Assembly (NCBI GenBank): GCA_943913335.1 | Contig: CALTXS010000028.1 | Coordinates: 1-8,756, forward strand | Length of the DNA stretch: 8,756 nucleotides | DNA from: an uncultured Lysobacter sp. | Lineage (GTDB): Bacteria; Pseudomonadota; Gammaproteobacteria; Xanthomonadales; Xanthomonadaceae | Direction of reading: 5' to 3' | Shown here: in pieces, positions 1 to 7,079 of the stretch | How positions within the stretch are numbered: the stretch's first letter is position 1 | Layout of the letters: each line of letters starts with the position of its first letter | The notes under the pieces: model-generated | Told to the model about the DNA's origin: nothing | The model's input: only the letters and a program-made list of their open reading frames with translations | Database searches by the model: none | Made by a program: the position numbers and the translations under genes

Positions 1-117
1 CTGTGGTTCCTGACCCGCGCTAAGAAGGCCGACCCGGCAACGTTCGAACAGATGAGTGCCGCTGCACGAAGCCAGGGCTATAACCTCTCCAAACTGGTGC
101 GTACCAAGCAGGACTAG
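1..117 (+). CDS. Lipocalin family protein (Blc-like), C-terminal fragment
   Basis: This is the last 38 codons of a gene that begins before the window; it ends at TAG 115-117. The peptide starts LWFLTRAKKADPATFEQM and ends LSKLVRTKQD. This matches the end of bacterial outer-membrane lipocalins of the Blc type: a final beta strand of the form (Y/L)W-hydrophobic-L-(S/T)R, then a short helix and a closing (S/T)(R/K)L(V/I)R stretch. Known family members are lipoproteins thought to bind or carry lipids at the outer membrane, especially under stress. The signal peptide, lipobox and barrel lie outside the window, so lipoprotein status cannot be seen. No terminator separates it from the following tRNA, so read-through into the tRNA is possible. 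The family call rests only on the tail; I am fairly but not fully sure. Confidence 0.72.
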   Translation: MWFLTRAKKADPATFEQMSAAARSQGYNLSKLVRTKQD

Positions 118-123
118 CACAAC

Positions 124-152
124 TTGCCCCAATTTTGGCTTGCAGGTATACT
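124..152 (+). promoter_or_regulatory. Sigma-70 type promoter of the tRNA-Thr gene
   Basis: The -35 box is TTGCCC (124-129; 4 of 6 consensus positions) and the -10 box is TATACT (147-152; 5 of 6), separated by exactly 17 bp. The bases after the -10 are GC-rich (GTTCGGC), as is common for stable-RNA promoters under stringent control. The expected start, about 7 bp downstream, falls only a few bases before the mature tRNA 5' end at 162. The -35 box begins 7 bp after the lipocalin stop codon. Assigned by pattern and position only. Confidence 0.7.
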
Positions 153-161
153 GTTCGGCAC

Positions 162-237
162 GCCGGAATAGCTCAGTTGGTAGAGCACGTCATTCGTAAT
201 GATGGGGTCGTAGGTTCGATTCCTATTTCCGGCACCA
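162..237 (+). tRNA. tRNA-Thr (anticodon CGT)
   Basis: The cloverleaf folds completely by hand. The acceptor stem GCCGGAA (162-168) pairs with TTCCGGC (227-233). The D arm is GCTC/GAGC with loop AGTTGGTA. The anticodon stem CGTCA (188-192) pairs with TGATG (200-204) with one G-T wobble. The loop TTCGTAA places the anticodon CGT at 195-197, which reads the threonine codon ACG. The variable loop is 5 nt (205-209). The T arm is GTAGG/CCTAT with loop TTCGATT. The discriminator A234 is followed by an encoded CCA (235-237). In E. coli the tRNA with this anticodon is thrW. It is a single-gene unit with its own promoter and terminator. Confidence 0.97.
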
Positions 238-250
238 AATGCAGCATGCG

Positions 251-282
251 AAAACCGCCGGGAACGGCGGTTTTCTTTTTTT
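251..282 (+). terminator. Rho-independent terminator of the tRNA-Thr unit
   Basis: A perfect 10-bp stem is formed by AAAACCGCCG (251-260) and CGGCGGTTTT (265-274), with a GGAA tetraloop. It is followed by C and a run of seven T (276-282). It lies 13 bp after the tRNA CCA end. On the minus strand the same stem is followed by only four T, so it could act as a weaker terminator for leftward transcription leaving rnd. Confidence 0.93.
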
Positions 283-388
283 GGCCGGCTGGTTTTACGG
301 AACCGCACTAGCGGGTATCCGCCAGTCAGACGGACCAGGTTTAGTGTGATTTGCGGCATCGTTCTCATTGCTGTCTCAGCCCGGGAGA

Positions 389-402
389 TTGCGCCTGCGC
401 AA
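389..402. repeat. Perfect palindrome TTGCGC-CT-GCGCAA upstream of the small gene
   Basis: Two 6-base arms are separated by 2 bases, 25 bp before the ATG at 428. It could be a half-site pair for a dimeric regulator or a short RNA hairpin near the ribosome binding site. The symmetry is directly visible; any function is inference, and such 14-bp palindromes also arise by chance in GC-rich DNA. Confidence 0.35.
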
Positions 403-414
403 ACTGGTGAAAAC

Positions 415-420
415 GGAGGA
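415..420 (+). promoter_or_regulatory. Strong ribosome binding site that fixes the start at 428
   Basis: GGAGGA, near-perfect anti-16S complementarity, sits 7 bases before ATG 428. The upstream in-frame ATG at 368 has no comparable site. This supports an 80-residue rather than a 100-residue product. Confidence 0.8.
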
Positions 421-427
421 TTTCACC

Positions 428-670
428 ATGCTCGCCATTGCCCTAGTTTCCAGCGCCCTGCAGTCCTACCTTGTCGTCGGGGTCCTGACCTGCCTGATTC
501 TGCCGCGCGTCCGTCAGGGGCTGTTTCAGGCCCTGAACCCTACCCGCTGGCGTCGCCACTCCAAGGCCGCCTATCTGGCGTTCGCAGTGGCCGTAGCGGC
601 CAGCGCTTCAGTGGCCTGGCCGTGGCTGCTCAGGAATCGCTATCTGCAGCCGGCGCCACTGCGCCTGTAA
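428..670 (+). CDS. Small unrecognised protein with two predicted membrane segments
   Basis: I do not recognise this 80-residue protein. It has two hydrophobic stretches, about residues 2-26 and 47-68. They are joined by a basic, polar loop (27-46) containing PRVRQG and a TRWRRHSK cluster, and the protein ends in a short basic, proline-containing tail. By the positive-inside rule the loop is probably cytoplasmic, giving a helical hairpin, though the basic tail makes the topology uncertain. The start at 428 is chosen for its strong GGAGGA site. Codon third positions are mostly G or C, like the neighbouring genes, which supports real coding. The last 41 bases (630-670) overlap the 3' end of rnd on the other strand. 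There is no clear signal-peptidase site or lipobox. A conserved small inner-membrane protein is the most likely identity; function is unknown. Confidence 0.68.
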   Translation: MLAIALVSSALQSYLVVGVLTCLILPRVRQGLFQALNPTRWRRHSKAAYLAFAVAVAASASVAWPWLLRNRYLQPAPLRL

Positions 671-1748
671 AGACAGGCTCCAGCACCGTACGCCGCCAGC
701 CGGCCAGCAAGCCAAGCCATTCGCCGGTATCCATCCAGCATTCGATCCAGCGGCGAGATGCCAGAAAACCATCGCTGAACCCGAGGCGGTCGCTGACCTG
801 TTTGACGGCCACTTGCAGATCTTTGACCCGTTGCTTGTCGCGCTGCTCGTAGATGCGGGCGTCGGGCAAGTCCGCCTCGTCCGGCAGCGGTGTGCTCGCA
901 ATGGTATACAGCATGCCGGCAATCTTCAGCGGCGCCTTCGGCATTTTCTCGAGCACTCGTCGCAGGTCCGACTCCGATTGGGGTTGTGCACGGGCCAGCT
1001 CCAGAGCGGCGTCGTTGGCCAGCACCCAGGTGCGAGGCAGATTGTTCTGGCGTGCGCGCTGCTCGCGCCAGGTCAACAGTCGATGCAGCACCTGCTGTTG
1101 CGGGATGTTGAGCAAGCCGGAGCCGCGCAGTGACAGATGTGGCCAGGTTTCAAGTCGGTCGGTGCGCGCCTGCTCCAGGGCATAAGCCATGTCCTGCGCA
1201 AACCATTCTGTATAGCCCTTGGCGGCCAGTTGCGGCGCCAGTACGTCATAGGCATCCAGCAAGTAGGAGACGTCAGCGGCGGCGTAGATCTTCTGCGAGT
1301 CGGTCAAGGGGCGACGCAGCCAGTCGGAGCGTTGCTCCCCTTTCTCCAGCGCCACACCCAATGTTGTTTCGATCAGTTTGAGGTAGCTCATGCCACCGCC
1401 CATGCCGAGCATGGCGGCCGCCTGTTGCGTATCGAACGTATGACGCGGAATAGCGCCAATGTTCTCGCGCAGTGCTACCCAGTCCTCGGACGGGCTATGC
1501 ACTACGGCCAGCAAATCGTCGCGTTCAAACAGAGATCGCAGAGTCTCGTGCACGCCCGATTGCAGCGGATCCACCAGCAGGACCAACGGCGGCTCACCCT
1601 CGACTGCAGCCGGGATACCGATTTGCACCAGGGCCAATTGCGGCCAGAACGTGCGCTCGCGCATGAACTCGGTATCGAGCGTGTAGTGATCGGTAATGCC
1701 TGCCAGTGCTTCGCGTAGCGGGGCTTCGCCTTCGATCCATTGCATCAT
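630..1748 (-). CDS. rnd: Ribonuclease D (3'-5' exoribonuclease)
   Basis: RNase D trims the 3' ends of tRNA precursors and other small stable RNAs in the cytoplasm. The 372-residue product is close to the E. coli length (375). The N-terminal DEDDy exonuclease domain has all motifs: LDTEF with D25 and E27; HSPSED with D89 of the second motif; FDTQ at 106-109; and YAAAD with Y155 and D159, the tyrosine and last metal ligand at the usual spacing. An HRDC domain follows at about 212-290 (IPQQQVLHRLLTWREQRA), then a helical C-terminal region. The ATG at 1748 is followed directly by a second ATG, so the start is ambiguous by one codon. It lies 3 bp after the ispH stop with only a weak binding site, so translation is probably coupled to ispH. 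The E. coli gene is not part of the ispH cluster. The 3' end overlaps the convergent small gene by 41 bp. Confidence 0.95.
   Translation of the reverse strand: MMQWIEGEAPLREALAGITDHYTLDTEFMRERTFWPQLALVQIGIPAAVEGEPPLVLLVDPLQSGVHETLRSLFERDDLLAVVHSPSEDWVALRENIGAIPRHTFDTQQAAAMLGMGGGMSYLKLIETTLGVALEKGEQRSDWLRRPLTDSQKIYAAADVSYLLDAYDVLAPQLAAKGYTEWFAQDMAYALEQARTDRLETWPHLSLRGSGLLNIPQQQVLHRLLTWREQRARQNNLPRTWVLANDAALELARAQPQSESDLRRVLEKMPKAPLKIAGMLYTIASTPLPDEADLPDARIYEQRDKQRVKDLQVAVKQVSDRLGFSDGFLASRRWIECWMDTGEWLGLLAGWRRTVLEPVFTGAVAPAADSDS
663..678. repeat. Short stem-loop at the convergent gene junction
   Basis: GCCTGT (663-668) and ACAGGC (673-678) form a perfect 6-bp stem with a 4-base loop. The TAA stop of the plus-strand small gene (668-670) starts on the last stem base and runs into the loop. 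No T run follows on either strand, so it is not a classic intrinsic terminator. It lies inside the rnd coding region near its end. It may help separate the two converging transcripts, or may be chance. Confidence 0.35.
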
Positions 1749-1751
1749 GGG

Positions 1752-2705
1752 TCAGGACACCAGATTGATGCGCAGCTCTTTGGGCAAGGCAAACACCATG
1801 TCCTCGGGCTCGCCGTGCAGTTCGCGGACGTTGGCGCCGCCATTAATGTCCTGCACACGATCGATCACGCCGCGGACCAGAATGTCGGGAGCGCTGGCGC
1901 CGGCCGTAAGGCCGATCTTGGACTTACCGACCAGCCATTGCGGATCAATATCGTCAGCGCCGTCAATCAGGTAGGAAACGACGCCCTCGCGCTCTGCCAG
2001 CTCACGCAGACGATTGGAGTTGGAGCTGTTGACGGAGCCGACCACCAACACGATATCGGCAACAGACGCTAACTCGCGCACAGCGTCCTGCCGGTTCTGA
2101 GTGGCGTAGCAGATGTCGTCGTTGCGCGGCCCCTGAATTGCGGGGTATTTCTGCCGCAGGGCCTCGATCACGGCACGCGTGTCATCTACCGACAAGGTGG
2201 TCTGCGAGGTGTAGGCCAACTTCTCGGGCTGCGAGACGACGAGCGCTTCCACGTCTTCGACGTCCTCGACCAGATACATGCTGCCGGTCGCGCCAAGACG
2301 CTCCCACTGACCCATTGTGCCTTCGACTTCGGGATGGCCTTCGTGGCCGATGAGAATGACATCGTCACCTGCACGGCAATGACGTGACACCTCGAGGTGG
2401 ACCTTGGTCACCAGGGGGCAAGTCGCATCAAATACGCTCAGCCCGCGCTCCTGCGCCTCGACACGTACGGCTTTCGAGACACCGTGGGCCGAAAATATCA
2501 CGGTGGCGCCATCGGGAACTTCGTTGAGCTCCTCGACAAAAATAGCACCGCGCTCGCGAAGGTCATTGACGACGAAGCGGTTGTGCACCACTTCGTGACG
2601 GACGTAGATCGGCGCGCCCAACAGCTCAATGGCGCGGTTGACGATCTCGATGGCGCGATCCACGCCGGCGCAGAAGCCGCGCGGATTGGCCAGAATGATT
2701 TCCAT
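1752..2705 (-). CDS. ispH: 4-hydroxy-3-methylbut-2-enyl diphosphate reductase (IspH/LytB)
   Basis: IspH catalyses the last step of the MEP isoprenoid pathway: reduction of HMBPP to IPP and DMAPP by a [4Fe-4S] enzyme in the cytoplasm. The 317-residue product has the usual length. The three cluster cysteines are present: C12 in [10 protein letters not shown]96 in [12 protein letters not shown] and C199 in [11 protein letters not shown]. The [10 protein letters not shown] motif gives H124 and the proton-relay E126. [11 protein letters not shown] and [10 protein letters not shown] are the other substrate-binding signatures. I chose ATG 2705 rather than an in-frame TTG at 2720, because the family starts [12 protein letters not shown] and a good GAGGT site lies 8 bases before this ATG. 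The gene is 11 bp after lspA with no fkpB between them. Confidence 0.97.
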   Translation of the reverse strand: MEIILANPRGFCAGVDRAIEIVNRAIELLGAPIYVRHEVVHNRFVVNDLRERGAIFVEELNEVPDGATVIFSAHGVSKAVRVEAQERGLSVFDATCPLVTKVHLEVSRHCRAGDDVILIGHEGHPEVEGTMGQWERLGATGSMYLVEDVEDVEALVVSQPEKLAYTSQTTLSVDDTRAVIEALRQKYPAIQGPRNDDICYATQNRQDAVRELASVADIVLVVGSVNSSNSNRLRELAEREGVVSYLIDGADDIDPQWLVGKSKIGLTAGASAPDILVRGVIDRVQDINGGANVRELHGEPEDMVFALPKELRINLVS

Positions 2706-2713
2706 GACAGATG

Positions 2714-2718
2714 ACCTC
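2714..2718 (-). promoter_or_regulatory. Ribosome binding site of ispH, overlapping the lspA stop codon
   Basis: GAGGT on the minus strand lies 8 bases before ATG 2705. Its first two bases are the last two of the lspA TGA stop (2719-2717), so lspA termination and ispH initiation occur at almost the same place. This decides the ispH start and argues for coupled translation. Confidence 0.7.
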
Positions 2719-3229
2719 AACGTTGATTTTTGTTCCGGTCAGCAAACAGACTGCCGACAGCAATCAGTATCGCGCCCATCACAATGGACGTATCGGCAAT
2801 ATTGAAAGCGGGCCAGTAGAAACCGCGATAGTGCCACTGGATAAAGTCGACCACATGACCGAAGCGCAAACGGTCGATGACATTACCGATCGCACCGCCA
2901 ATGACCAGCGCGAACGGCATGGCAACGTTCCACTCGCGGCGCGGAGTACGAGCCAGCCAATATGTCAGCAGCCCGCTGATGGCAACGGCGAGCAGACTGA
3001 AGAACCACAGCTGCCATCCGCCCGCGTTGCTCAGAAAACTGAAGGCCGCGCCTTTGTTGTAGGTGCGAAACCAGTTCCAGAATCCCTCGATGACCACGAC
3101 CGGCCGATATTCGGGCAGCGTTGTCAGAACCCAAAGCTTGGTCCACTGATCGAGAAGAATGATCGCGGCGGAGAGCACCAGCCAGATGAGTGCATTAGGA
3201 CGCACGGTTGCAGGTTTTCCATTTGACAT
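2717..3229 (-). CDS. lspA: Lipoprotein signal peptidase (signal peptidase II)
   Basis: LspA is an inner-membrane aspartyl protease that removes the signal peptide from prolipoproteins after lipidation of the lipobox cysteine. The 170-residue product has the normal length and four predicted membrane segments, at about residues 13-29, 73-93, 102-119 and 143-163. Both catalytic aspartates are present: D119 in GNVIDR and D146 in FNIADT. They are 27 residues apart, as in E. coli (D114 and D141). The YNKGAAFSF motif, in which N precedes GAAF, is also present. I chose ATG 3229, which lies 2 bp after the ileS stop. The alternative TTG at 3241 would overlap ileS and has its GGGA too close to serve as a binding site. 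The window itself holds a possible lipoprotein substrate only if the lipocalin at 1-117 is lipidated. Confidence 0.96.
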   Translation of the reverse strand: MSNGKPATVRPNALIWLVLSAAIILLDQWTKLWVLTTLPEYRPVVVIEGFWNWFRTYNKGAAFSFLSNAGGWQLWFFSLLAVAISGLLTYWLARTPRREWNVAMPFALVIGGAIGNVIDRLRFGHVVDFIQWHYRGFYWPAFNIADTSIVMGAILIAVGSLFADRNKNQR

Positions 3230-3231
3230 AC

Positions 3232-6096
3232 TCAGAACCAATCCCGTTGTTCGCCGTCGCCGGCCACGTTATCTACACAGCGCACACACAAGCCCGCGTA
3301 TGCAGCCACCGTACCGACATCAGCGCGGTGTTGCCAGCAACGCACGCACTTGGGCTTGTCGGTCTTGGCTGCAAGGATTTCAATGCCATCCTGCACGTCT
3401 CCTGCAGGCTCGATGCGCACATCGCCCGAGATGAAGAAGAATCGCAACTCATCGATCATTGGCGCCAGCCAGTTGGCATCGGCGACATTGACACGCAACG
3501 TAATCTCAGCGTCCAGTGCGGCACCGATCTCGCCATTAGCGCGCATCGGTTCCAGTACCTTGGAGACCTGCTCACGCAGATCGAACAGTCGCTCGAAGTC
3601 ATTGGCATCGAGTCGCGGCGCCGACAGTTGCGTTTGCGGCGTGTCGTACCAGGTGGCGAACCACAACTCCTCTTCGCGGGTGCCGGGGAGATAGCCCCAG
3701 ATCTCATCGGCTGTAAACGACAGAATGGGCGCCATCCAGCGCACCATGGCCTCGATCACGTGCAGCATCGCCGTTTGTGACGAGCGACGGGCCGGTGCGT
3801 TTTCCTGCAGGGTGTACAGACGGTCCTTGGTGATGTCCACATATTGCGAACCCAAGTCAACGGAACAGAAGTTAGCGAGCAACTGCACGACCGTCGCAAA
3901 GTCGTACCGCTCGTAGGCCGCCGTGATTTGCTGCTGCAGCTCTGCCGTGCGATTGACGACCCACTGATCCAGCGGCAACAGATCGGCCGGTGCAACCGCA
4001 TGGACAGTCGGATCGAACCCGTTAAGGTTCGCCAGCAGGATGCGCGCGGTGTTACGAATGCGGCGATAGATCTCCGAGGTGCGCTTAAAGATTTCCTTGG
4101 AGACGGCAATCTCGGCCGAGTAATCCGCCGATGCCACCCACAGACGCAGAACGTCGGCACCCATGGTGTCCATGATTTCCTGCGGCGGAATCACGTTGCC
4201 GATCGACTTGGACATCTTGCGTCCCTTTTCGTCGACTGTGAAGCCGTGCGTCAGCACCTGCCGATACGGGGCGTTGCCGTACATTGCATTCGAAGTGAGC
4301 AAGGACGACTGGAACCAACCGCGGTGCTGATCGGAGCCTTCGAGATACAGATCGGCCGGACGATACAAACCGTCTTCCGGACGTTGCGCCAGCACCGTTT
4401 CATGCGTACTGCCCGAATCGAACCAGACATCCAGCACGTCGGTCGTTTTTTCGTAATCGGCGGCTTCGGCACCGAGCAGTTCGGCGGCATCGAGCTGCCA
4501 CCAGACGTCAATGCCCTCGGCCTCGATGCGTTGTGCGACCAGCTCGATCAGCTCCGGTGTACGCGGATGCGGCTCCGCCGTCTCGCGATGGATAAAGAAC
4601 GGAATCGGTACGCCCCAGGTGCGCTGGCGCGAAATAGTCCAGTCCGGACGGCCTTCGACCATGCCGTGGATGCGCGCCTCGCCCCATGCCGGTGTCCATT
4701 GCACCGTGGCGATGGAACGCAGCGCCTGATCGCGCAGGCCTTCCTTGTCCATGGAGATAAACCACTGTGGCGTGGCACGAAACACTACGGGCTTTTTGTG
4801 GCGCCAGCAGTTCGGATAGCTGTGCGTTATGCGATTCTGTGCCAGCAGTGCCCCGCTCTCCTGCAGGACCGGCACGATGACGGTGTCGGCCTTCCAGATG
4901 TGCGTACCGACCAGCTCCGTTTCACCAACAGCCGGAGCACCGGGCAGATATTTGCCTTGACCGTCGATCGGTGTGATTTGGGCGGCGGTGTATTGCGGCA
5001 GGATGCCTGCGCGTTGCGAGACGGCATAGTCGTCGGCGCCGTGACCCGGTGCGGTGTGCACCACGCCGGTGCCGTCATCGGCAGTGACGTGATCGCCCAA
5101 CAGGACCGGCACCGTGCGTTCGGCATAGAACGGATGGCGCAGGCGTTCGCCTTCGAGATCGCTGCCATTGACGGTGGCAAGAACAGTAGCGTTTTCCAGA
5201 CCGTAACGTTGCGCAGCGCGATCGGCCAAGGTGGCGGCGACGATCAGCCAGCGGGCGCGGCCATCGGGCAAAGAAGGGCCTTCGATCAGTGCGTATTCCA
5301 GATCCGGGCCAATGGATACCGCCAACGAGGCCGGCAAGGTCCAGACCGTGGTGGTCCAGATCGGCATGGCAATGACGGCATTGTCGGGCAGCGAAACGCC
5401 AAACAGCCCGGCGAGACGTGAGCTCTCGACGGCCTCATAGGCGACGTCAACGGCCAGCGATTGCTTGTCGGCGTATTCGATTTCGGCTTCGGCGAGTGCG
5501 GAGCCGCAATCAAAGCACCAGTACACCGGCTTGGCACCGCGAACGATGTGACCGCGGCTGAAGATCTTGCCGAGACCGCGCACCATGTCGGCCTCAAAGC
5601 GACGATCCATGGACAGATACGGACGCTCCCAGTCACCCAACACACCAAGACGCTTAAAACCCTGACGTTGAATGTCAACCTGTTCAGCAGCGTACTCACG
5701 ACACTTGTCGCGGAACTGCTCCGGCGTCAGCGGATTGCCGACTTTGCCGAATTTCTTTTCGATGGCGATCTCGATCGGTAGACCATGGCAGTCCCAACCG
5801 GGAACATATGGTGCATGGTGATTGTCCATCCACTTGGACTTGACGATGATGTCCTTGAGAATCTTGTTCAGGGCATGGCCGATGTGAATCACGCCATTGG
5901 CATACGGCGGACCATCGTGCAGCACAAAGGTCTTGCTGCGATCGCGCGTAAAGGCCTGCACGCGATCGTACAGACGCGACTGCTCCCACTCCGCCAGCCG
6001 TTGCGGCTCGCGCTTGGGTAGATCGCCACGCATCGGAAACTCGGTTTCCGGCAGCAGCAAAGTGGATTTGTACGGATTGGTGTCGTCGTTGCTCAC
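3232..6096 (-). CDS. ileS: Isoleucyl-tRNA synthetase
   Basis: A class I aminoacyl-tRNA synthetase that attaches isoleucine to tRNA-Ile, with hydrolytic editing of misactivated valine. The 954-residue product matches the bacterial type. [12 protein letters not shown] carries the HIGH motif at 71-74; [16 protein letters not shown] (193-208) is in the first connective peptide. The editing domain has [11 protein letters not shown] (247-257) and [16 protein letters not shown] (342-357), including the conserved aspartate. DVWFDSGST lies at 556-564, and KMSKS at 627-631. The anticodon-binding helical domain follows. The C-terminal zinc site is intact, with C917, C920, C937 and C940, and the protein ends QRDWF. 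The start is GTG at 6096; it shares GTGA with the ribF stop, a classic coupled junction. The intact zinc tail and normal motifs suggest the housekeeping, mupirocin-sensitive type; that sensitivity is inferred from family knowledge. Confidence 0.98.
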   Translation of the reverse strand: MSNDDTNPYKSTLLLPETEFPMRGDLPKREPQRLAEWEQSRLYDRVQAFTRDRSKTFVLHDGPPYANGVIHIGHALNKILKDIIVKSKWMDNHHAPYVPGWDCHGLPIEIAIEKKFGKVGNPLTPEQFRDKCREYAAEQVDIQRQGFKRLGVLGDWERPYLSMDRRFEADMVRGLGKIFSRGHIVRGAKPVYWCFDCGSALAEAEIEYADKQSLAVDVAYEAVESSRLAGLFGVSLPDNAVIAMPIWTTTVWTLPASLAVSIGPDLEYALIEGPSLPDGRARWLIVAATLADRAAQRYGLENATVLATVNGSDLEGERLRHPFYAERTVPVLLGDHVTADDGTGVVHTAPGHGADDYAVSQRAGILPQYTAAQITPIDGQGKYLPGAPAVGETELVGTHIWKADTVIVPVLQESGALLAQNRITHSYPNCWRHKKPVVFRATPQWFISMDKEGLRDQALRSIATVQWTPAWGEARIHGMVEGRPDWTISRQRTWGVPIPFFIHRETAEPHPRTPELIELVAQRIEAEGIDVWWQLDAAELLGAEAADYEKTTDVLDVWFDSGSTHETVLAQRPEDGLYRPADLYLEGSDQHRGWFQSSLLTSNAMYGNAPYRQVLTHGFTVDEKGRKMSKSIGNVIPPQEIMDTMGADVLRLWVASADYSAEIAVSKEIFKRTSEIYRRIRNTARILLANLNGFDPTVHAVAPADLLPLDQWVVNRTAELQQQITAAYERYDFATVVQLLANFCSVDLGSQYVDITKDRLYTLQENAPARRSSQTAMLHVIEAMVRWMAPILSFTADEIWGYLPGTREEELWFATWYDTPQTQLSAPRLDANDFERLFDLREQVSKVLEPMRANGEIGAALDAEITLRVNVADANWLAPMIDELRFFFISGDVRIEPAGDVQDGIEILAAKTDKPKCVRCWQHRADVGTVAAYAGLCVRCVDNVAGDGEQRDWF

Positions 6097-7052
6097 GCCG
6101 TCGCTCGTAATGTGAAATGGGAGTTCAACACCTGACGTGCCTCATCGGCATCGCGGTGCATTTGCGCAGTGAGCGCTTCCAGTGAATCGAATTTTTTCTC
6201 GTCCCGCAGTTTGGCTGCAAAATCCACGCCGATGCGTTGGCCGTAGAGATCGCCTTCGAAATCGAACAGATGGACCTCGAGGAGCGGTTCGTGATGCGTG
6301 CCGTTGACCGTAGGACGCGTGCCGAAACTTGCAACCGCAGGAAGGCGGCGCCCGTCCGCTAAGTCAACCCAGCAGGCATAGATGCCATGCAGCACCGGCT
6401 GATAACGGCTGTAGCGAATATTGGCCGTAGGGAAGCCTAAGGTGCGGCCGAGTTTGGCACCGTGAACGACCTTGCCTTCGATGCGGTACGGCCTGCCTAG
6501 CAGTTGCTCTGCAGCTGCAAACTCACCGGCGCCCAACTGCTGTCGAATGACTGAACTGGAGATGCGTTCGCCGGCCAGGTGTTGCGGTTCAATCTCGTGC
6601 GCCGTAAAGCCGAGCCTGCTGCCCTGCTCCTGCAAGGTGTCCAGATTGCCGCCACGGCGATGGCCGTACGCAAATTCCGGCCCCACCCACACCTCGCGCG
6701 CCTGCAGCCGATCGTGCAGGATGCGGCGGGCAAATTCGTCGGCCGTCATACGCGTCATGGATTCGTTGAAGCGCAGCAGGCCAACGGAGTCGATCCCGAG
6801 CTGGTGCAAGCTGCGCACACGTTGCGAGGACAGCATCAGACGCGGCTGGCGCTGCTCGCGGGCAAACCACTCGCGCGGCAAGGGCTCAAACGTCAGCGCA
6901 ACCGATGGCAGGTCAAGGGCTTGCGCACGCTCAACCGTGCGGCGCACCAACGCTGCATGACCCAAATGAAGACCGTCAAACGCGCCGATGCAAACCACAC
7001 TGCCCTGCGGGAATAAAAGGTCCCCGTCAACGTCGCGAAATAGCCTGCTCAT
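6093..7052 (-). CDS. ribF: Bifunctional riboflavin kinase / FAD synthetase
   Basis: RibF makes FMN from riboflavin and ATP, then adenylates FMN to FAD, in the cytoplasm. The 319-residue product is the usual length. The N-terminal adenylyltransferase domain has [10 protein letters not shown] (23-32), the nucleotidyl-transferase equivalent of HIGH. It also has FAYGHRRGG (127-135) and ISSSVIR (164-170), the ATP-binding loop. The C-terminal flavokinase domain has [11 protein letters not shown] (202-212) with the PTAN ATP/Mg motif, then FGTRPTVNG (243-251) and LLEVHLFDF with the catalytic-region glutamate. ATG 7052 is preferred over GTG 7061: it leaves a 27-bp gap after murJ and is preceded by GGGG only 3 bases away, a poor spacing. 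Initiation may therefore be weak or depend on a near-leaderless transcript. Its TGA overlaps the ileS GTG. Confidence 0.97.
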   Translation of the reverse strand: MSRLFRDVDGDLLFPQGSVVCIGAFDGLHLGHAALVRRTVERAQALDLPSVALTFEPLPREWFAREQRQPRLMLSSQRVRSLHQLGIDSVGLLRFNESMTRMTADEFARRILHDRLQAREVWVGPEFAYGHRRGGNLDTLQEQGSRLGFTAHEIEPQHLAGERISSSVIRQQLGAGEFAAAEQLLGRPYRIEGKVVHGAKLGRTLGFPTANIRYSRYQPVLHGIYACWVDLADGRRLPAVASFGTRPTVNGTHHEPLLEVHLFDFEGDLYGQRIGVDFAAKLRDEKKFDSLEALTAQMHRDADEARQVLNSHFTLRATA

Positions 7053-7061
7053 GAACCCCAC

Positions 7062-7067
7062 AGTATA
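7062..7067 (-). promoter_or_regulatory. Candidate internal -10 box in front of ribF
   Basis: TATACT (5 of 6 to consensus) lies on the minus strand in the murJ-ribF gap. No acceptable -35 box is seen 16-18 bp upstream, and the extended TGn is absent. If active, transcription would start only about 3 bases before the ribF ATG. An internal promoter before ribF-ileS would agree with the separate control of ileS known in E. coli, but the sequence evidence is weak. Confidence 0.25.
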
Positions 7068-7079
7068 GCGCAGGCGCCT

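Larger units (their letters stand above)
283..427. other. Non-coding spacer with two small inverted repeats
   Basis: No gene is supported between the tRNA terminator and the small membrane-protein gene. Two inverted repeats stand out. The first, at 307-326, is ACT-a-GCGG, a GTAT loop and CCGC-c-AGT, with one internal mismatch. The second, at 389-402, is TTGCGC, a 2-base centre and GCGCAA; it ends 12 bp before the ribosome binding site at 415. I could not find a convincing -35/-10 pair for the downstream gene. The stretch also contains upstream in-frame ATG codons, which I judge not to be the true start. Confidence 0.5.

Noticed and set aside
162..237. tRNA 3' end as an integration (att) site for a genomic island
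   Set aside because: No integrase gene and no second copy of the tRNA 3' end is present in the window, and the genes on both sides look like native core genes.
114..368. Minus-strand 84-residue open frame containing NRNRTYDPIITNDVLYQLS
   Set aside because: It is the reverse complement of the tRNA-Thr gene. The NRNRTYDP...NDVLYQLSY string is a well-known false protein produced by translating the antisense of tRNAs. The frame also runs through the terminator.
368..427. Upstream ATG at 368 as the start of the small membrane protein
   Set aside because: The extra 20 residues are basic and polar, run across the palindrome and the GGAGGA site, and have no ribosome binding site of their own.
346..852. 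Plus-strand 168-residue open frame overlapping the small gene and the rnd 3' end
   Set aside because: It is in a different frame from the 428-670 gene. It is rich in Ser, Pro and Arg, has no good binding site at 346 and reads antisense through the rnd C-terminus. The 428 frame, with GGAGGA and membrane segments, is far better.
1137..1718. Plus-strand 193-residue open frame opposite rnd
   Set aside because: It is antisense to the RNase D catalytic region, where all motifs are intact on the minus strand. The translation has no recognisable domain and looks like a codon-bias shadow.
3844..5421. Plus-strand 525-residue open frame inside ileS
   Set aside because: It lies entirely antisense to a clearly real and fully conserved ileS. 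Its length is explained by the GC-rich codon pattern of the opposite strand. The translation has no domain I recognise, and no binding site was seen.
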